Assembly (NCBI RefSeq): GCF_000715075.1
Contig: NC_134085.1
Coordinates: 157,012,178-157,076,177 of the forward strand
Direction of reading: 5' to 3'
DNA: 64,000 nucleotides
DNA from: Nicotiana tabacum
Lineage: Eukaryota > Streptophyta > Magnoliopsida > Solanales > Solanaceae
In this document: positions 13,140-23,467 of the stretch, piece by piece
Layout of the letters: every line of letters begins with the position of its first letter
How positions within the stretch are numbered: position 1 is the stretch's first letter
The notes under the pieces: model-generated
Database searches by the model: none
Told to the model about the DNA's origin: nothing
What the model saw: only the letters and a program-made list of their open reading frames with translations
Position numbers and translations under genes: made by a program

Positions 13140-13930
13140 GGAAAAGAGCAAGAGGAACAAACAAAGCCGAAAGAATGTGTATGCCACACATATTAGGAAG
13201 AAAAAATCATTCTCAAATTATAAATAAGGTATGCCATATTCACTATCTATTTTCTACAATTTATATATCCGTACTTGTTTTCTTAAATTTCTTTGATACA
13301 CCTTTTTACTAGTTAAATAGATGAAAAAGGATGGTGTAAAATCAAGTTGTATTGAGGTGCTCAAAAAAATACATATGAGAAAGAATAAACAACCAGTAAA
13401 TGAGATAGATGGTGAAGTTATGGTAAATTCTTATTCTTTATGTATATAAAGGTACTTCCTTTCCATTGTTAAATTTTTTAACTTTTTATTGCTTTACTCT
13501 TTCTTAGAAAAAGAAAGAAGTGAATGAACTTGCTAAGGTGTATCTAAGTTAAATGTTCCTAGAATTGCTCTCAATGATGTGTATGGATAAGTTATGGGAC
13601 CAGACACTCATAGGATTATTCTAACTCCAGAAAAAAGAGCAGCTCCAAGTTTTATTTATGGCCTTATATATAAACAATTTCAGGCTGAGCAAAGGAATTT
13701 TGATAATGAGGTAGAAGTTCAAAAAGCTACCAGCTATAAGAATTGAGATGGAGGGAGAAGTTGTCTGAAGCTAAAGAAGAAATGGAAGCAATAGAGAAAA
13801 AGTTGTCTGAAGCAAAAAAAAAAAAAAAGTGATGAAAAAAAGTTGCTTGAAGCAACAGAGGATATGGAGGCAAAAATAGACGATAAAGTAAAGCTGAGGA
13901 TACATTGGCTCAAATTAAAAATCATCAAGT
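13140..13930 (+). pseudogene. Possible En/Spm-type transposase relic
   Basis: Discontinuous plus-strand frames suggest exons with stops between them. One piece near 13324 reads KKDGVKSS...EVLKKIH. Another near 13560-13700 reads NDVYG, a stop, then VMGPDTHRIIL and EKRAAPSF, and is followed by a charged coiled-coil-like tail rich in KKLSEA. The order (short basic block, 'VMGP.R' block, coiled-coil tail) recalls the C-terminal half of plant Ptta/En/Spm transposases, where 'VLGPE.PGRVRG' is typical. The similarity is weak and no DDE catalytic core is seen. I treat it as a decayed transposase because a CACTA end lies downstream. Confidence 0.35.
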
Positions 13931-14423
13931 AATGAGCAGGTAGACAACATTGTGCATATTCATAAGAAATTATTATATATATAAGATGATATTATAATTT
14001 GGTTTTCTTTTAGTTATAATAATCTTTCTCTTTTGTGATAGATTTCTGCTAACTCAATTGAAGATCGCCAACAATCACTATCACCTATATTTCAGTTGTT
14101 CAGACAAATAAAGTGAGTTTGTATACTTTTTTAAACTATATATTTTTATACTTAGATTCGAAGAGTAGGAAACATCTTTGGCATTTGAAACTTTTGCTTT
14201 TAGTTGAACTGGGTAAAAGAATTTATATCAAAGTTGTTTGATCCTATGGGTAAATGTTGTCATGTTCTGTTATCTTCTTATACTTAATAAAGTATCTTTC
14301 ATAAAATGAAAACTATTATACGGCTTTATCTTCTTTTTTTTGTATCTAATATTCTATATTTTGCTAAGTTTTGAATTTTGTACACGATCAAAGTAACCAA
14401 TTTAATGTTTCTTCTTAGGTTAA

Positions 14424-15065
14424 ACAATCAAAAAGACTGGAATTAGTGCACACACTCATGCAATCAACATAAGGTGGCATAAACCTCTTAATGGTTATCT
14501 CAAGCTAAACTTTGATGGAGCTTTTCGTGAGAAAGAATATTTGGCAGGTCTAGGAGGAATCATCCCAGACAGTAATGGACATTGGATTCTTGGGTTTCAA
14601 CACCAAAAATTAACATCAACAGCCCTTCACTCAGAGCTGGAAGCTCTCAAAGAGGGTCTCACCTTAGCTTTGAATAAGAGACTGTTTCCACTAGTGATAG
14701 AAACTGTCTCAACAAAGGTTATTAAAGCTCTAAATGAGGATTATAAATCTCACTACATGACTATTTCCTCTTACAGATGGTTAATGCATCAGCTGAAGGA
14801 CCCACCAATCCAGCACAACTTTAGAGATGGAAACCAAGTTGTGCACAAGCTGGCAAAAGATGCTCTTACCAATCCTAAGTCCCATGTTGTGTTAGATAGG
14901 CCTCTTCCTTTTGTTATTAATAAGCTTAATGCAGATAGGGATGGTCATATTTATCTTACTAAGTCTTTAAGTACTAGTATCTGTATTAATCTTGCCAACT
15001 TAGGCAATATCTGTGTTAGTAAGTCGTCCACTTATGAGGATGATGTAACAAACTCTATTCCATAG
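14424..15065 (+). CDS. Plant RNase H-like domain protein (probably degenerate)
   Basis: The reading frame is open from just after a stop at 14421 to a stop at 15063. It matches the plant RNase H-like family (the RVT_3 type found in LINE-derived and host genes). The segment WHKPLNGYLKLNFDGAF holds the first catalytic Asp and starts near 14475. ALHSELEALKEG carries the catalytic Glu, and HKLAKDA the last Asp. The expected third acidic residue, normally 'E.DS', reads IETVSTK, so that Asp appears replaced by Val and catalysis is doubtful. No clear Met precedes the domain, so it is a 5'-truncated exon or a captured gene fragment. It sits between a transposase relic and a CACTA end, suggesting capture by that transposon. 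Confidence 0.6.
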   Translation, partial: TIKKTGISAHTHAINIRWHKPLNGYLKLNFDGAFREKEYLAGLGGIIPDSNGHWILGFQHQKLTSTALHSELEALKEGLTLALNKRLFPLVIETVSTKVIKALNEDYKSHYMTISSYRWLMHQLKDPPIQHNFRDGNQVVHKLAKDALTNPKSHVVLDRPLPFVINKLNADRDGHIYLTKSLSTSICINLANLGNICVSKSSTYEDDVTNSIP

Positions 15066-15769
15066 TATTAATATATTTATCCTTGTTTTGTCAAAAAAAA
15101 AAAGAAGATTGGAATTAGTGAATTAGGCACAAAGAAAAACTTGGTAAGTTTGATAATATTACAAGATATTATTTCCTTTATTTGGCCTTATTTTCTCTGT
15201 TTTTGTTCTTTCTTCAGTTGTGTTGCTGCTATTATACCCATTATTCAATATATTTATTTTTTTAGAATCCCAATCTGTTGTTGTTTTTGGTATCCCAATT
15301 TGTTATAGTCGAAGAGGAAAGAATTCCCTTTATTAGTTATAATTCTTTTTTTTTTGTATGACTTCTCGTGCAACATTTTTGAAGGAAGTGAGGTCAATTA
15401 CTGGCAATGAAAATCTAGACTTGTGGAGACGTGGTTTCAACAAGCTTTGTTACAGGAATTAGTCTAGAAGTTAAGGGAATTCATTCGAATTAGGAGTGAT
15501 CTTAACATAGTTACAAGTGGAAATAACCATCTTTTATGATTTAGTTGAATTTGAGTTTTACTTTGAGAACAAATCATTTGATTTGGTATCATCTATCTTG
15601 TACAGAGTACTTTTTATATCGCTACTTTGTTCTTTAGTTATAGTATTAAAAGGCATTTGTTTTACATATATTTCAGGTTAGTTGTAACAGTTGACATTTA
15701 GGAATGTACAAATTGAATGTAAAGTATTGTGATGAAACTAAATAGAGGATTATTATTAATATTTTAAAA

Positions 15770-16229
15770 TTTCGGTACCGACATTAATCTAAATATAGGA
15801 ATTTTTTAATACGACACTTTATACAGTTATAAAAAATGTCACAAATCGGTTTTTGACATTTTTGTGAATGTGGATACGACATTTTCATAAATGTCGTACA
15901 TTTACTTACTGCATTAAAGAAAAAAATCGGTAATTTTAAGTGACGTTTCATAGATGTCTTAAACTAAATGTCGTAAAAATTTACTGACATTTACCTAAAT
16001 ATCATAAATTAAATGTCGTAAATTTCTTATTGCCATTTATGTAAATGTCATAAACTACATGTCGTAAAATTTATATCGACATTTACCTAAATATCGGAAA
16101 ATTAACGACATTGAAATTTACGACATTTGATGTAAATGTAAAATAAATATCGCTAAACGAATTTGCAATATTTAAGCATGTTAAAATGACATTTAATAAA
16201 TGTCGTTATATCTCTATTTTCTTGTAGTG
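15770..16229. repeat. CACTA subterminal repeats and right terminal inverted repeat
   Basis: At least ten short copies of motifs such as ATGTCGTAAA, ACGACATTT and AATGTCATAAA alternate in both orientations. They end in TTTTCTTGTAGTG at 16229, whose reverse complement begins CACTACAAGAAAA. In En/Spm elements such repeats bind the transposase. Confidence 0.8.
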
Positions 16230-17320
16230 CTCTAAGCTAATTAGCCCACACGTTGACACTTAATTTTCTTAAAGCATTTATTCGAATTTGGGAAAATATA
16301 TACAAGTAAAGAAAAAAAAATTTGTGTTCCTTCAGGTTTAGCATAAGTTATGTTTTTAAGATTTTCTTTTTATTTAACTAATTTTTTTCTCTTATTCTTT
16401 TTAATATTTAGCATGAGGCCAGAGGGCAAATGGGCCTTGGAAATATAGGAAAATAATATTGTATAGTAACTCTCAAAATAATATCTGAAAAAATATGTAA
16501 TTTATACATACATATATATATATACGTTATATACAAAAATTATATAAATTTTTTATTTTTTTTCAGCTACCGAATATAAATATTTTGACGCGGGCTAAAA
16601 GTGATAATACCCTCGAAATATCTTACTTAACCAAACCCAATCAGCTAGCGGACTGAGTTGAGTTGGCCTCACGGCTCACGCGTTAAGTCCATTTTAACCC
16701 AATAAATTTTGAAGTGATCGATACCCTCATATGTGCCTGCAGAAACGAATAAATATGTAACATACACTTATGAACTGTAATGGGTACTGTACCCGATATT
16801 TGTTCGTCGAAAATTGCAATTAGGTTTTAAAGGATTAATACGTGAACTATTCAAATAAACTGTGGTAGCTCATAAGAAGATACATTCTAATAATTTATCT
16901 TTGATTAGTTTTGCCCTAAACTTATTGACTTACACTGAAATTCGGTGTATCAGTAGTTAGGTGCATTTTCCAGGTAAAAAATCTAATTGCAATTAAAATA
17001 AAAAATCATGAGAACTCGTAAATCACAGAATAAACAACTACTACGGAGTAATATATATACGAAATAAAGTTATATATATATATATAAACTCATACATGAT
17101 ATTGATTGGAGTTTCAAAGATACTTCAGAAAGTGTAACTCCCAGAGGGATCTCTAAATCCCAAAATACTTACAATTGCAGCACTAGGGTGCAAAAGTTGG
17201 AATTAAAGAGTTTACGCGAGATAAACTTATAGATACAATAGAGTTGAGGCCCAGTTTTTAATCGAGTTAAGAAAACCTTGCATAAAGGGCTTCCAATTAG
17301 CTTAGTAGCAGCTTCCAATA
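16230..17320. other. AT-rich intergenic DNA downstream of the SWEET gene
   Basis: No reading frame or repeat family is recognisable. It includes two short TA-rich runs (about 16510-16525 and 17065-17088) and lies beyond the poly(A) signal of the minus-strand SWEET gene. Confidence 0.6.
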
Positions 17321-17326
17321 TTTATT
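17321..17326 (-). terminator. Candidate poly(A) signal of the SWEET gene
   Basis: AATAAA on the minus strand lies 20 bases after the SWEET stop codon. That is close to the stop, so another signal further downstream may be the main one. Confidence 0.4.
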
Positions 17327-17345
17327 GCCTTGCTTTTAAAGTCTT

Positions 17346-19340
17346 TTACACAAGAGATTTGATTTGGGCATCTTCAAAATGTTTACCATCTTTAGCCTCT
17401 CCGTTTTCACTGCCCATGGATGGTAAACTAACTGGATAAACCTCAGAATTAACTTTTGTAGGCAACTCCTCCAGCTTCACAACAGTGGGTAGTTTCTTCT
17501 CTTCTGCCTGATTTGGCTTGGCATTTCTGTATATTCCATACAATACCATTTGGAGCACTCCAAGTACCATTCCCGCAATGTTTGGTACCTGGTTTTTTTA
17601 GTTACGTGGGGAACCAAACATTAAGTATATCATATAGTATTGTTAACATGGACGCTATCAGTATAACTTAACTTGCTGTAGCATGTTATAACGTTTGTAC
17701 TTATTATAGACAGTTGCATGGAACCGTCTCTTGGGTGGCCTTATTCTTTTATATTGTTAGTGAATAAAAGTAATTAAATTTATGTTGATATATTTATATA
17801 CCATAGTTTGGTACCCTGTTTAATATGTTTGGTATTGTACTTTATCTATTTAATAACATGACCAGTACAAACTCTCTTACATGGTAGGCTTAAAAGTTAA
17901 GGAGAGCGACAATATAGTTACCGTGACATAGATGTCTCTCAAAAGTAAACCGTACAAAAACCACATCACAGCACTAAGTGTAAGGGTTAACGACAAGTTA
18001 AATGGCATGAACTCCACACTTTTGGTCCGTATTACCCGCCCCTGCAATTTTACCATAATTAAATAGCGTAAGAATTAAAATAATCGAAGAGTTAAACTGT
18101 CTTAGGTAGAGGTCTTAGGTTACCATAATGCTTAGAGGTGCTACAAACACACTAATAGAAAACGCCATGCAAATCCATCCAATAACTTCAGCTCGTTTTG
18201 CTCCTTTGCATAAAATTTGGGTGAGGAAAAGAATCAACCCAAAGCCACCGAAATTCAACATTAGAACAAGTCTCAACGTTTGCATCTGCAAAACCATTCC
18301 AAATTACATAATCCACCAAACTATGTAACAATAACTATAACGAAATTAATACTATAATCTATAGATACGAAATTAAAGTTGTACATACCCTTGTTTTTTT
18401 TGTCGCATAAGCAAAATAAATAGCAATATAAATAGTCTCCGCAATGCAGCCAAAGGAGTTGATGGTGATGATAAGGGTTTCATTTGTCTTAGTCATTGCA
18501 TAGTAAATCCAAAGCATTGAACTAAATAATGCAACAACATACGGCACCGATTGAAACCCTTCGGCTGATTTCTTTTTAACGATCCCATAAAATGTAGGTC
18601 TGCGAATCAAATGTTAAAAAGGAAAACTAATTTTTAGTTGTTGGTAAGAAAAAAATAAAGGTTACGTCTAATTTAATTTTGGAGAGTAACTTACACTGGC
18701 GATATAAACACCGTGAAGGAGATTATGTTACCTGCAAAATTGTCAGGATGGACAGGCATTAATTACTTCTCAACAAAAAAAAATTCTATTTCTCAAACAA
18801 ATTTATTCTAGTTTCATGCATGTGTAATTAGATTTATATTTTCCTTTTCCTGAAAGATATTTTTCCTTCTACTGGAATGGAAAAATATATTTTAGAAAAA
18901 ATAAAGTAGAAGTATTGAAAGTTTACTATTGAAAGGTTTTGGCTAAAAGTTTTTGTAGCCTAGGAGATCGTAAGAAAACTTACACTATAGTTTTCAAAGG
19001 CATTGGCGACTACTTGCATGAAAAGAGTAAAAGGCACTTAAAATTATGGGTGAATACTGGGAAAATTAGGGGAAGGATATGGCCAGTGGCGGAGCCACCT
19101 TTAGGAAGGGATGTCAAATGACACCCCTTTGCGGGAAAAATATACTGTGTAGGTAGGTAAAAAAAATTTATATTTATATATACTATATATTGACTCCCCT
19201 TAATTTTCTGATATGTTTACTTTTATATATTTTGACACCCCTTAATAAAAATTCTGGCTCCGCCACTGGATATGACTACTAGATAAGCTAGAAAGTTTAC
19301 CCAAAATGCCAAAGGCGAAGATCAAAGGATGGTTTGCCAT
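17346..19340 (-). CDS. SWEET: SWEET sugar transporter, six exons, 270 aa
   Basis: This is a plasma-membrane uniporter of the SWEET/MtN3 family, which moves sugars down their gradient. Exons on the minus strand are 19301-19340, 18695-18731 (37 bp), 18389-18599, 18124-18285 (162 bp), 17922-18041 (120 bp) and 17346-17588, all joined by GT-AG introns. Together they make 813 bp without a stop. The 37-, 162- and 120-bp exon sizes are typical of the family. The protein starts [14 protein letters not shown] and has two MtN3 triple-helix repeats joined by a linker helix. Family landmarks include [42 protein letters not shown] and [14 protein letters not shown], with the two conserved pore Asn residues, then a hydrophilic tail from about residue 213. 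Clade III (sucrose-type) is likely from overall pattern but not proven. No break is seen, so it is probably functional. Confidence 0.93.
19084..19268. mobile_element. hAT-type MITE in intron 1 of the SWEET gene
   Basis: The 185-bp element has perfect terminal inverted repeats CAGTGGCGGAGCCA / TGGCTCCGCCACTG. The flanks are GATATGGC and GATATGAC, an 8-bp target duplication with one mismatch. An 8-bp duplication and a CAGTGGCGGA-type end indicate the hAT superfamily. The body has inward copies of GACACCCCTT and no coding capacity. It lies in the first intron, between exons 1 and 2, and leaves the splice sites untouched. Confidence 0.85.
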
Positions 19341-19465
19341 GTCCTCAGGCTTTTCTTCTTCTACTACTCCTCTGAAATTAAGGCAGAAAAGCTAGGGTAA
19401 GATAGAGTAAAATCTAAAGGCTACCCAAGCTCTCCTGTTGATATAAAACAACAGTTGCTGTCACA

Positions 19466-19474
19466 TATTTATAG
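19466..19474 (-). promoter_or_regulatory. Candidate TATA box of the SWEET gene
   Basis: CTATAAATA on the minus strand lies about 126 bp upstream of the start codon at 19340. It predicts a 5' leader of roughly 90-100 bases, a reasonable plant core promoter position. The start site is not otherwise marked. Confidence 0.5.
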
Positions 19475-19479
19475 TGAAG

Positions 19480-22179
19480 GCTTGGAACATTTACTACATG
19501 AAGAGTTTATGCATAGGTGGCATATGGAATAGTTACTTTAGCACTACAAATGCTTAGGGGTGGATTTATTGTTGAGGTGTCGAGTTCATACGAATTTAAT
19601 ACTTTTGACGCGCGCGTCCCATAGATATTTTGGTGTAAAAATTCACTAAAATTATAACAAATTTTCCATCAAACATGAACTTAGAACTTTAAAATATAAT
19701 ATGTTTAATGTTAAAAATCTTTAAATTGAATTCATAAAACTGAAATCCTAAATTAACCTCCTCAAATGCTGACACCATATTAGCATCCACTAGCTGGTTA
19801 AAAAAAAAAAGCAGGAAAACTGCGTAAATTATTACCTACCTTTCCCCCATTAGCATCTCCTCGATCGGCAACTACAACAAAACAGAGTCTTTAAAAAAAT
19901 GGGGCATAGCATTTCGTGGCATTGGAATTTTGGAGAGTTGAGCTTTTAGTCCATGTAGTTTCAGCAAAGAATGTACTTTAAAAAAAATCAATTGCATATC
20001 AGAACTATTTTGACCTAGGAAATTTCAAATTCGTGGTGTTTTTATAACCCAGTGTCTAAGCCTTGTTTTTCCAAGTATTTGTTTTCTTTTTAATTTTTTT
20101 TTAAAAAAAAATCTTTTAGATGAAGGAAAATCCGCATGTTAGTGCTTTCATCCTGAAATCTAATAGAAGCGGTAAATTCCAAATCTTTTAAAAACCTAAG
20201 AAAGCTAGTTGGTGAAAAATACACCTGCAGTATAACTTAATTATTCAAAGGACGATAAATGGCTTTCTCTATCAAAAAATCACCATTACAGTTATTAGTT
20301 GTTCAGATTCCAAATCAATGCGTCAAAATCTAAAATGTAGTAATTACAACTTATAATGCGTATATATGCTCCAAATGCAGAAACATAACTTCAATTTAAC
20401 GAAGCACAATCCCGCAATGATCCAACAGAATTGATTATAACATCTACAAGCTAATTAATAATTGATAATTTCTGAGACATTTACGCGACCAAGAATGACT
20501 TATTTTCTAAGCGGTGGTCCGGTTTGAAGACAAGTTATGCGGAGATTAGTTATGTTAAGATTAGTTATTTTAGTATTATTTTTTATTGATTGTTTGGTAA
20601 GTTGTATTAATTCTGGGATTGCTAATTTTCTAAGGGATGGTCTGGTTTGAAGACAAGTTATACGGGGATTAATTATGATAGGATTAGTTATTCTGGTATT
20701 ATTTTTTATTAATTGTTTAATAAGTTGTATTAATCCTGGAATTACCAATTTTACTGGTTGATCCTGGGATAACTTATCCTGAGATTAGTATTCCACACTT
20801 TGATAGGTATAAATTATCCTGCTACTATTTTTAATCTTGGAATAATTAACTTATCCCAAGGTTAGTGAACAAACAAGGATTAGTGATCGAACAAGGAATA
20901 AGGAATAAGGTGATACTAAGTTTTTATGTTAGGATTAATTTTTTCTCAATCCATCATACAAAACGACCCCTAAACAGTGTAGACAATAAAACACTTCATT
21001 TGTTTGACTTGTTCTTCTGTGTCAGACATGTAGCTCATTAATTTGACTAGCTAGCTTCACATAGTTAACATGAATTTTTTGCTAATTGAACAAATAAATT
21101 ATATTTCCATCAAGTACGTGACATTAAAAAATTTCAGCACGAACTCTATTTTTGTCTTTGATTAAAAGATGTTATATGAGGTGAATCAACGTCTTAATCT
21201 AGGATCTAATCTAGAAAGCGAAACACATATACAGTATTGTATACTTATTTATTGACCCTGTCAAATGGACAGTCATTACACCAGCTTTTTTATTTTTTTA
21301 CACCAATAATTTTGCACTTTCAGCCGATTATATTTCAGATGATTGTATGACGTGAACTCCCCTTTCCCTTTTTTTCTTTTTCTGAACGGACCTTCAGGTG
21401 CTCGAACACATAGCAGTATAGCTTTTCCTTTTGAATATTTAACAGTACTTGAATATATATACCCCCTAGTCCGCAGCTGTCAATAGAAAAGTATTATACA
21501 TATATAATACATTATTAATGTACGTAGCTGCGGAGAAAACTGCGATACAAACTCTGATTATTCGACTACTTAATCATTGAACACATTAATTTCCAGACGA
21601 ACCTGTAAACTGTCATCAGCAAAATGGTATTGCGCTCTATCTCTATTGCTTTTTGGACTGTCACCTGTCATCACCCTATTCGTAACTCACAAAGGAGTCA
21701 CTGTCTTTGTCTTTGTGGTTACACACAAAAACTCCACAAATTTACGCCTCTAACATAGGTAACTTCCTCAAATCATCTGTACTACCTTTTGGAAGATAAT
21801 AAAATACGCAGTTGGTATATTTTTTAAAAACATAAGTAATGCAGAAACCCTATTCATTCTTCTTTTTTTACCCAAAACCGGGTTAGTCTGCCTCCTACGA
21901 ATAATTATAAAATACGGGAATATTTAATTTGTCGCCATTAAAGGTACTTTACCGAACCTTTGAACAAGTTAGGATTACAAAATAGTAGGTGCTATAGTTG
22001 GTTGTCTATTACACGAGGAAGATAACATTCAATTACTTGTTAATCTTTCCATCAATAGAATAACATATCAAGATTTGTTTGCCGTATTAAAATAAATCTC
22101 TAGCGCTTGACAAAAAATATAGTGAGGCTCGTTCTAATGATATATACACCACCTCTACCATCAATCGATACGTAAGAAA
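19480..22179. other. Intergenic DNA upstream of the SWEET gene
   Basis: AT-rich, with no supported gene. It would contain the SWEET promoter region (just right of 19474). A MITE-like duplicated block lies at 20502-20960. A candidate minus-strand frame at 20500-20748 is only a translation of that repeat. The remainder to 22179 shows nothing recognisable. Confidence 0.55.
20502..20960. repeat. Tandemly duplicated MITE-like block
   Basis: A 123-bp unit is repeated in tandem (20502-20624 and 20625-20747), each containing GGTTTGAAGACAAGTTAT and TTATTTTTTATT. It is followed by inverted pieces (GGATAACTTATCC and similar) and by AAAACGACCCCTAAAC near 20960, a style of end seen in Solanaceae MITEs. 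Clean terminal repeats and target duplications were not found, so the superfamily is open. Confidence 0.5.
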
Positions 22180-22791
22180 TGTTGGAAATGAACCCCGTAA
22201 AATAATATTCACGGTATTAGTGATAAACGCAGACCACTAGTTATGGTTAAATCAACAAGAATAAAAATGCAGCAAAAATGACACCAAGATTTTACGTGGA
22301 AACTCTTCTGAATAAGGGAAAAAACCACGGCCAAGAAGAGCAACTGATATCCCTATAGCGAGGAATTTTACGCTGTGTAGTAACGAGTAAAAATACTTCT
22401 AAGACCACTACACCCTAAAAAGAAATAAACACTCTTTTGCTTTTTCCACCTCACTACAATATCTCTCACACTCTATTTTTCTTCACAAACCATTTTCTTA
22501 TAGATTATGGAATACCTTGCTCTCTCTCTCTCTCTCTTTTCTCTCTTTGTTGGTATGTAGAAATGAGAGTTAAAGCTCTCCTTTTATAGCCAAAACCTAA
22601 CTTTCTAAAGCCTACAATATTTGACAATTTGCACACCCTTTTCACAATTTCAACAAGGTTGGCTACCAAAACAAACCAAGTCAATAAAATTGGCTACCAA
22701 ATCATACCAATTCAACAAGGTTGGCTAGCAAACCAAACCAAGTCAATAAAATTGGCTACCAAATCATTTGAATGAGATGAACACCATATCA
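22180..22791 (-). repeat. Copia 3' LTR
   Basis: It matches 26894-27498. It has a longer CT run (near 22521-22542) than the partner, plus TTGGCTACCAAA-type short repeats near its right end. A polypurine tract follows at 22792. Confidence 0.92.
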
Positions 22792-22802
22792 ATCTCCCCC
22801 TC
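22792..22802 (-). promoter_or_regulatory. Copia polypurine tract
   Basis: Minus-strand GGAGGGGGAGA directly precedes the LTR start, as expected for second-strand priming. Confidence 0.8.
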
Positions 22803-22837
22803 CAGTCTCATTCATCTAGAAGAGGTAGCACTGTCTT

Positions 22838-23467
22838 TTAGTTTGAATGCATGCCGACAAATTCTTTACATAACTCGAACTTGTCTCTTGGTACCACCTT
22901 GGTCAACATATCAGCAGGATTTTCACTTGTGTGAATCTTTTTGACATGCAGTGATTCGTTCTCTACTTGCTCACGAATCCAATGATATCTGACGTCGATG
23001 TGTTTTGTTCTCGCATGGTGCATGGAGTTTTTGCTTAGGTTTATTGCACTCTGATTGTCGCAATAGACAACATACTCCATCTGTCGCAATCCAAGTTCTT
23101 GAAGAAATCTCTTGAGCCATATCATCTATTTGCTTGCTTCCGTAGCCGCAATATACGCCGCTTCAATTGTAGACAGTGCGACACATTTCTGCAACTTTGC
23201 CTTCCATGATGTAGCTCCCCCTGAAAAAGTAAACAAATATCCTGTAGTGGATTTTCTGTTATCAAGGTCACCTGCTATATCAGAATCTGTATAGCCCTTC
23301 AAAATTGGATTTGATCCTCCAAAACATAAGCATTCATGTGAGCTTCTTCTTAGATACCTGAGTATCCACTTTACAGTTTCCCAATGCTCTTTTTCTTGAA
23401 TTTTTGAGAAATCTGCTAACAACACCGACTGCATGAGCAATATCTGGTCAAGTGTATACCATTGCAT
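22838..23467 (-). pseudogene. Copia RNase H and C-terminal end of pol
   Basis: The minus-strand frame has the Copia RNase H pattern: GYTDSDIAGDLDNRKSTTGY with the first Asp pair, KCVALSTIEAAYIAATEA with the Glu, and VVYCDNQSAINLSKN with the catalytic Asp. It ends in the usual HTSENPADMLTK block before the stop at 22838. An in-frame stop near 23126 splits it. It is in a different frame from the RT upstream, so a frameshift lies near 23450-23470. Confidence 0.88.

Larger units (their letters stand above)
13106..16229. mobile_element. Remains of a CACTA (En/Spm) transposon
   Basis: The right end, read inward on the minus strand, is CACTACAAGAAAATAGAG, the typical plant CACTA terminus. The last ~450 bp are packed with short direct and inverted copies of a TGTCGTAAAT/ACGACATTTA motif, the usual subterminal repeats. 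Inside lie a transposase-like relic (13140-13930) and an RNase H-like frame (14424-15065). No left CACTAC terminus is visible; the left side runs into the Copia LTR remnant, so that end is lost or rearranged. The right end and subterminal repeats are solid. The extent leftward is inferred. Confidence 0.65.

Noticed and set aside
15770..16229. Many short ACGACATTT repeats as a possible regulatory array or satellite
   Set aside because: They end precisely in a CACTACAAGAAAA-type terminus, so they are CACTA subterminal repeats.
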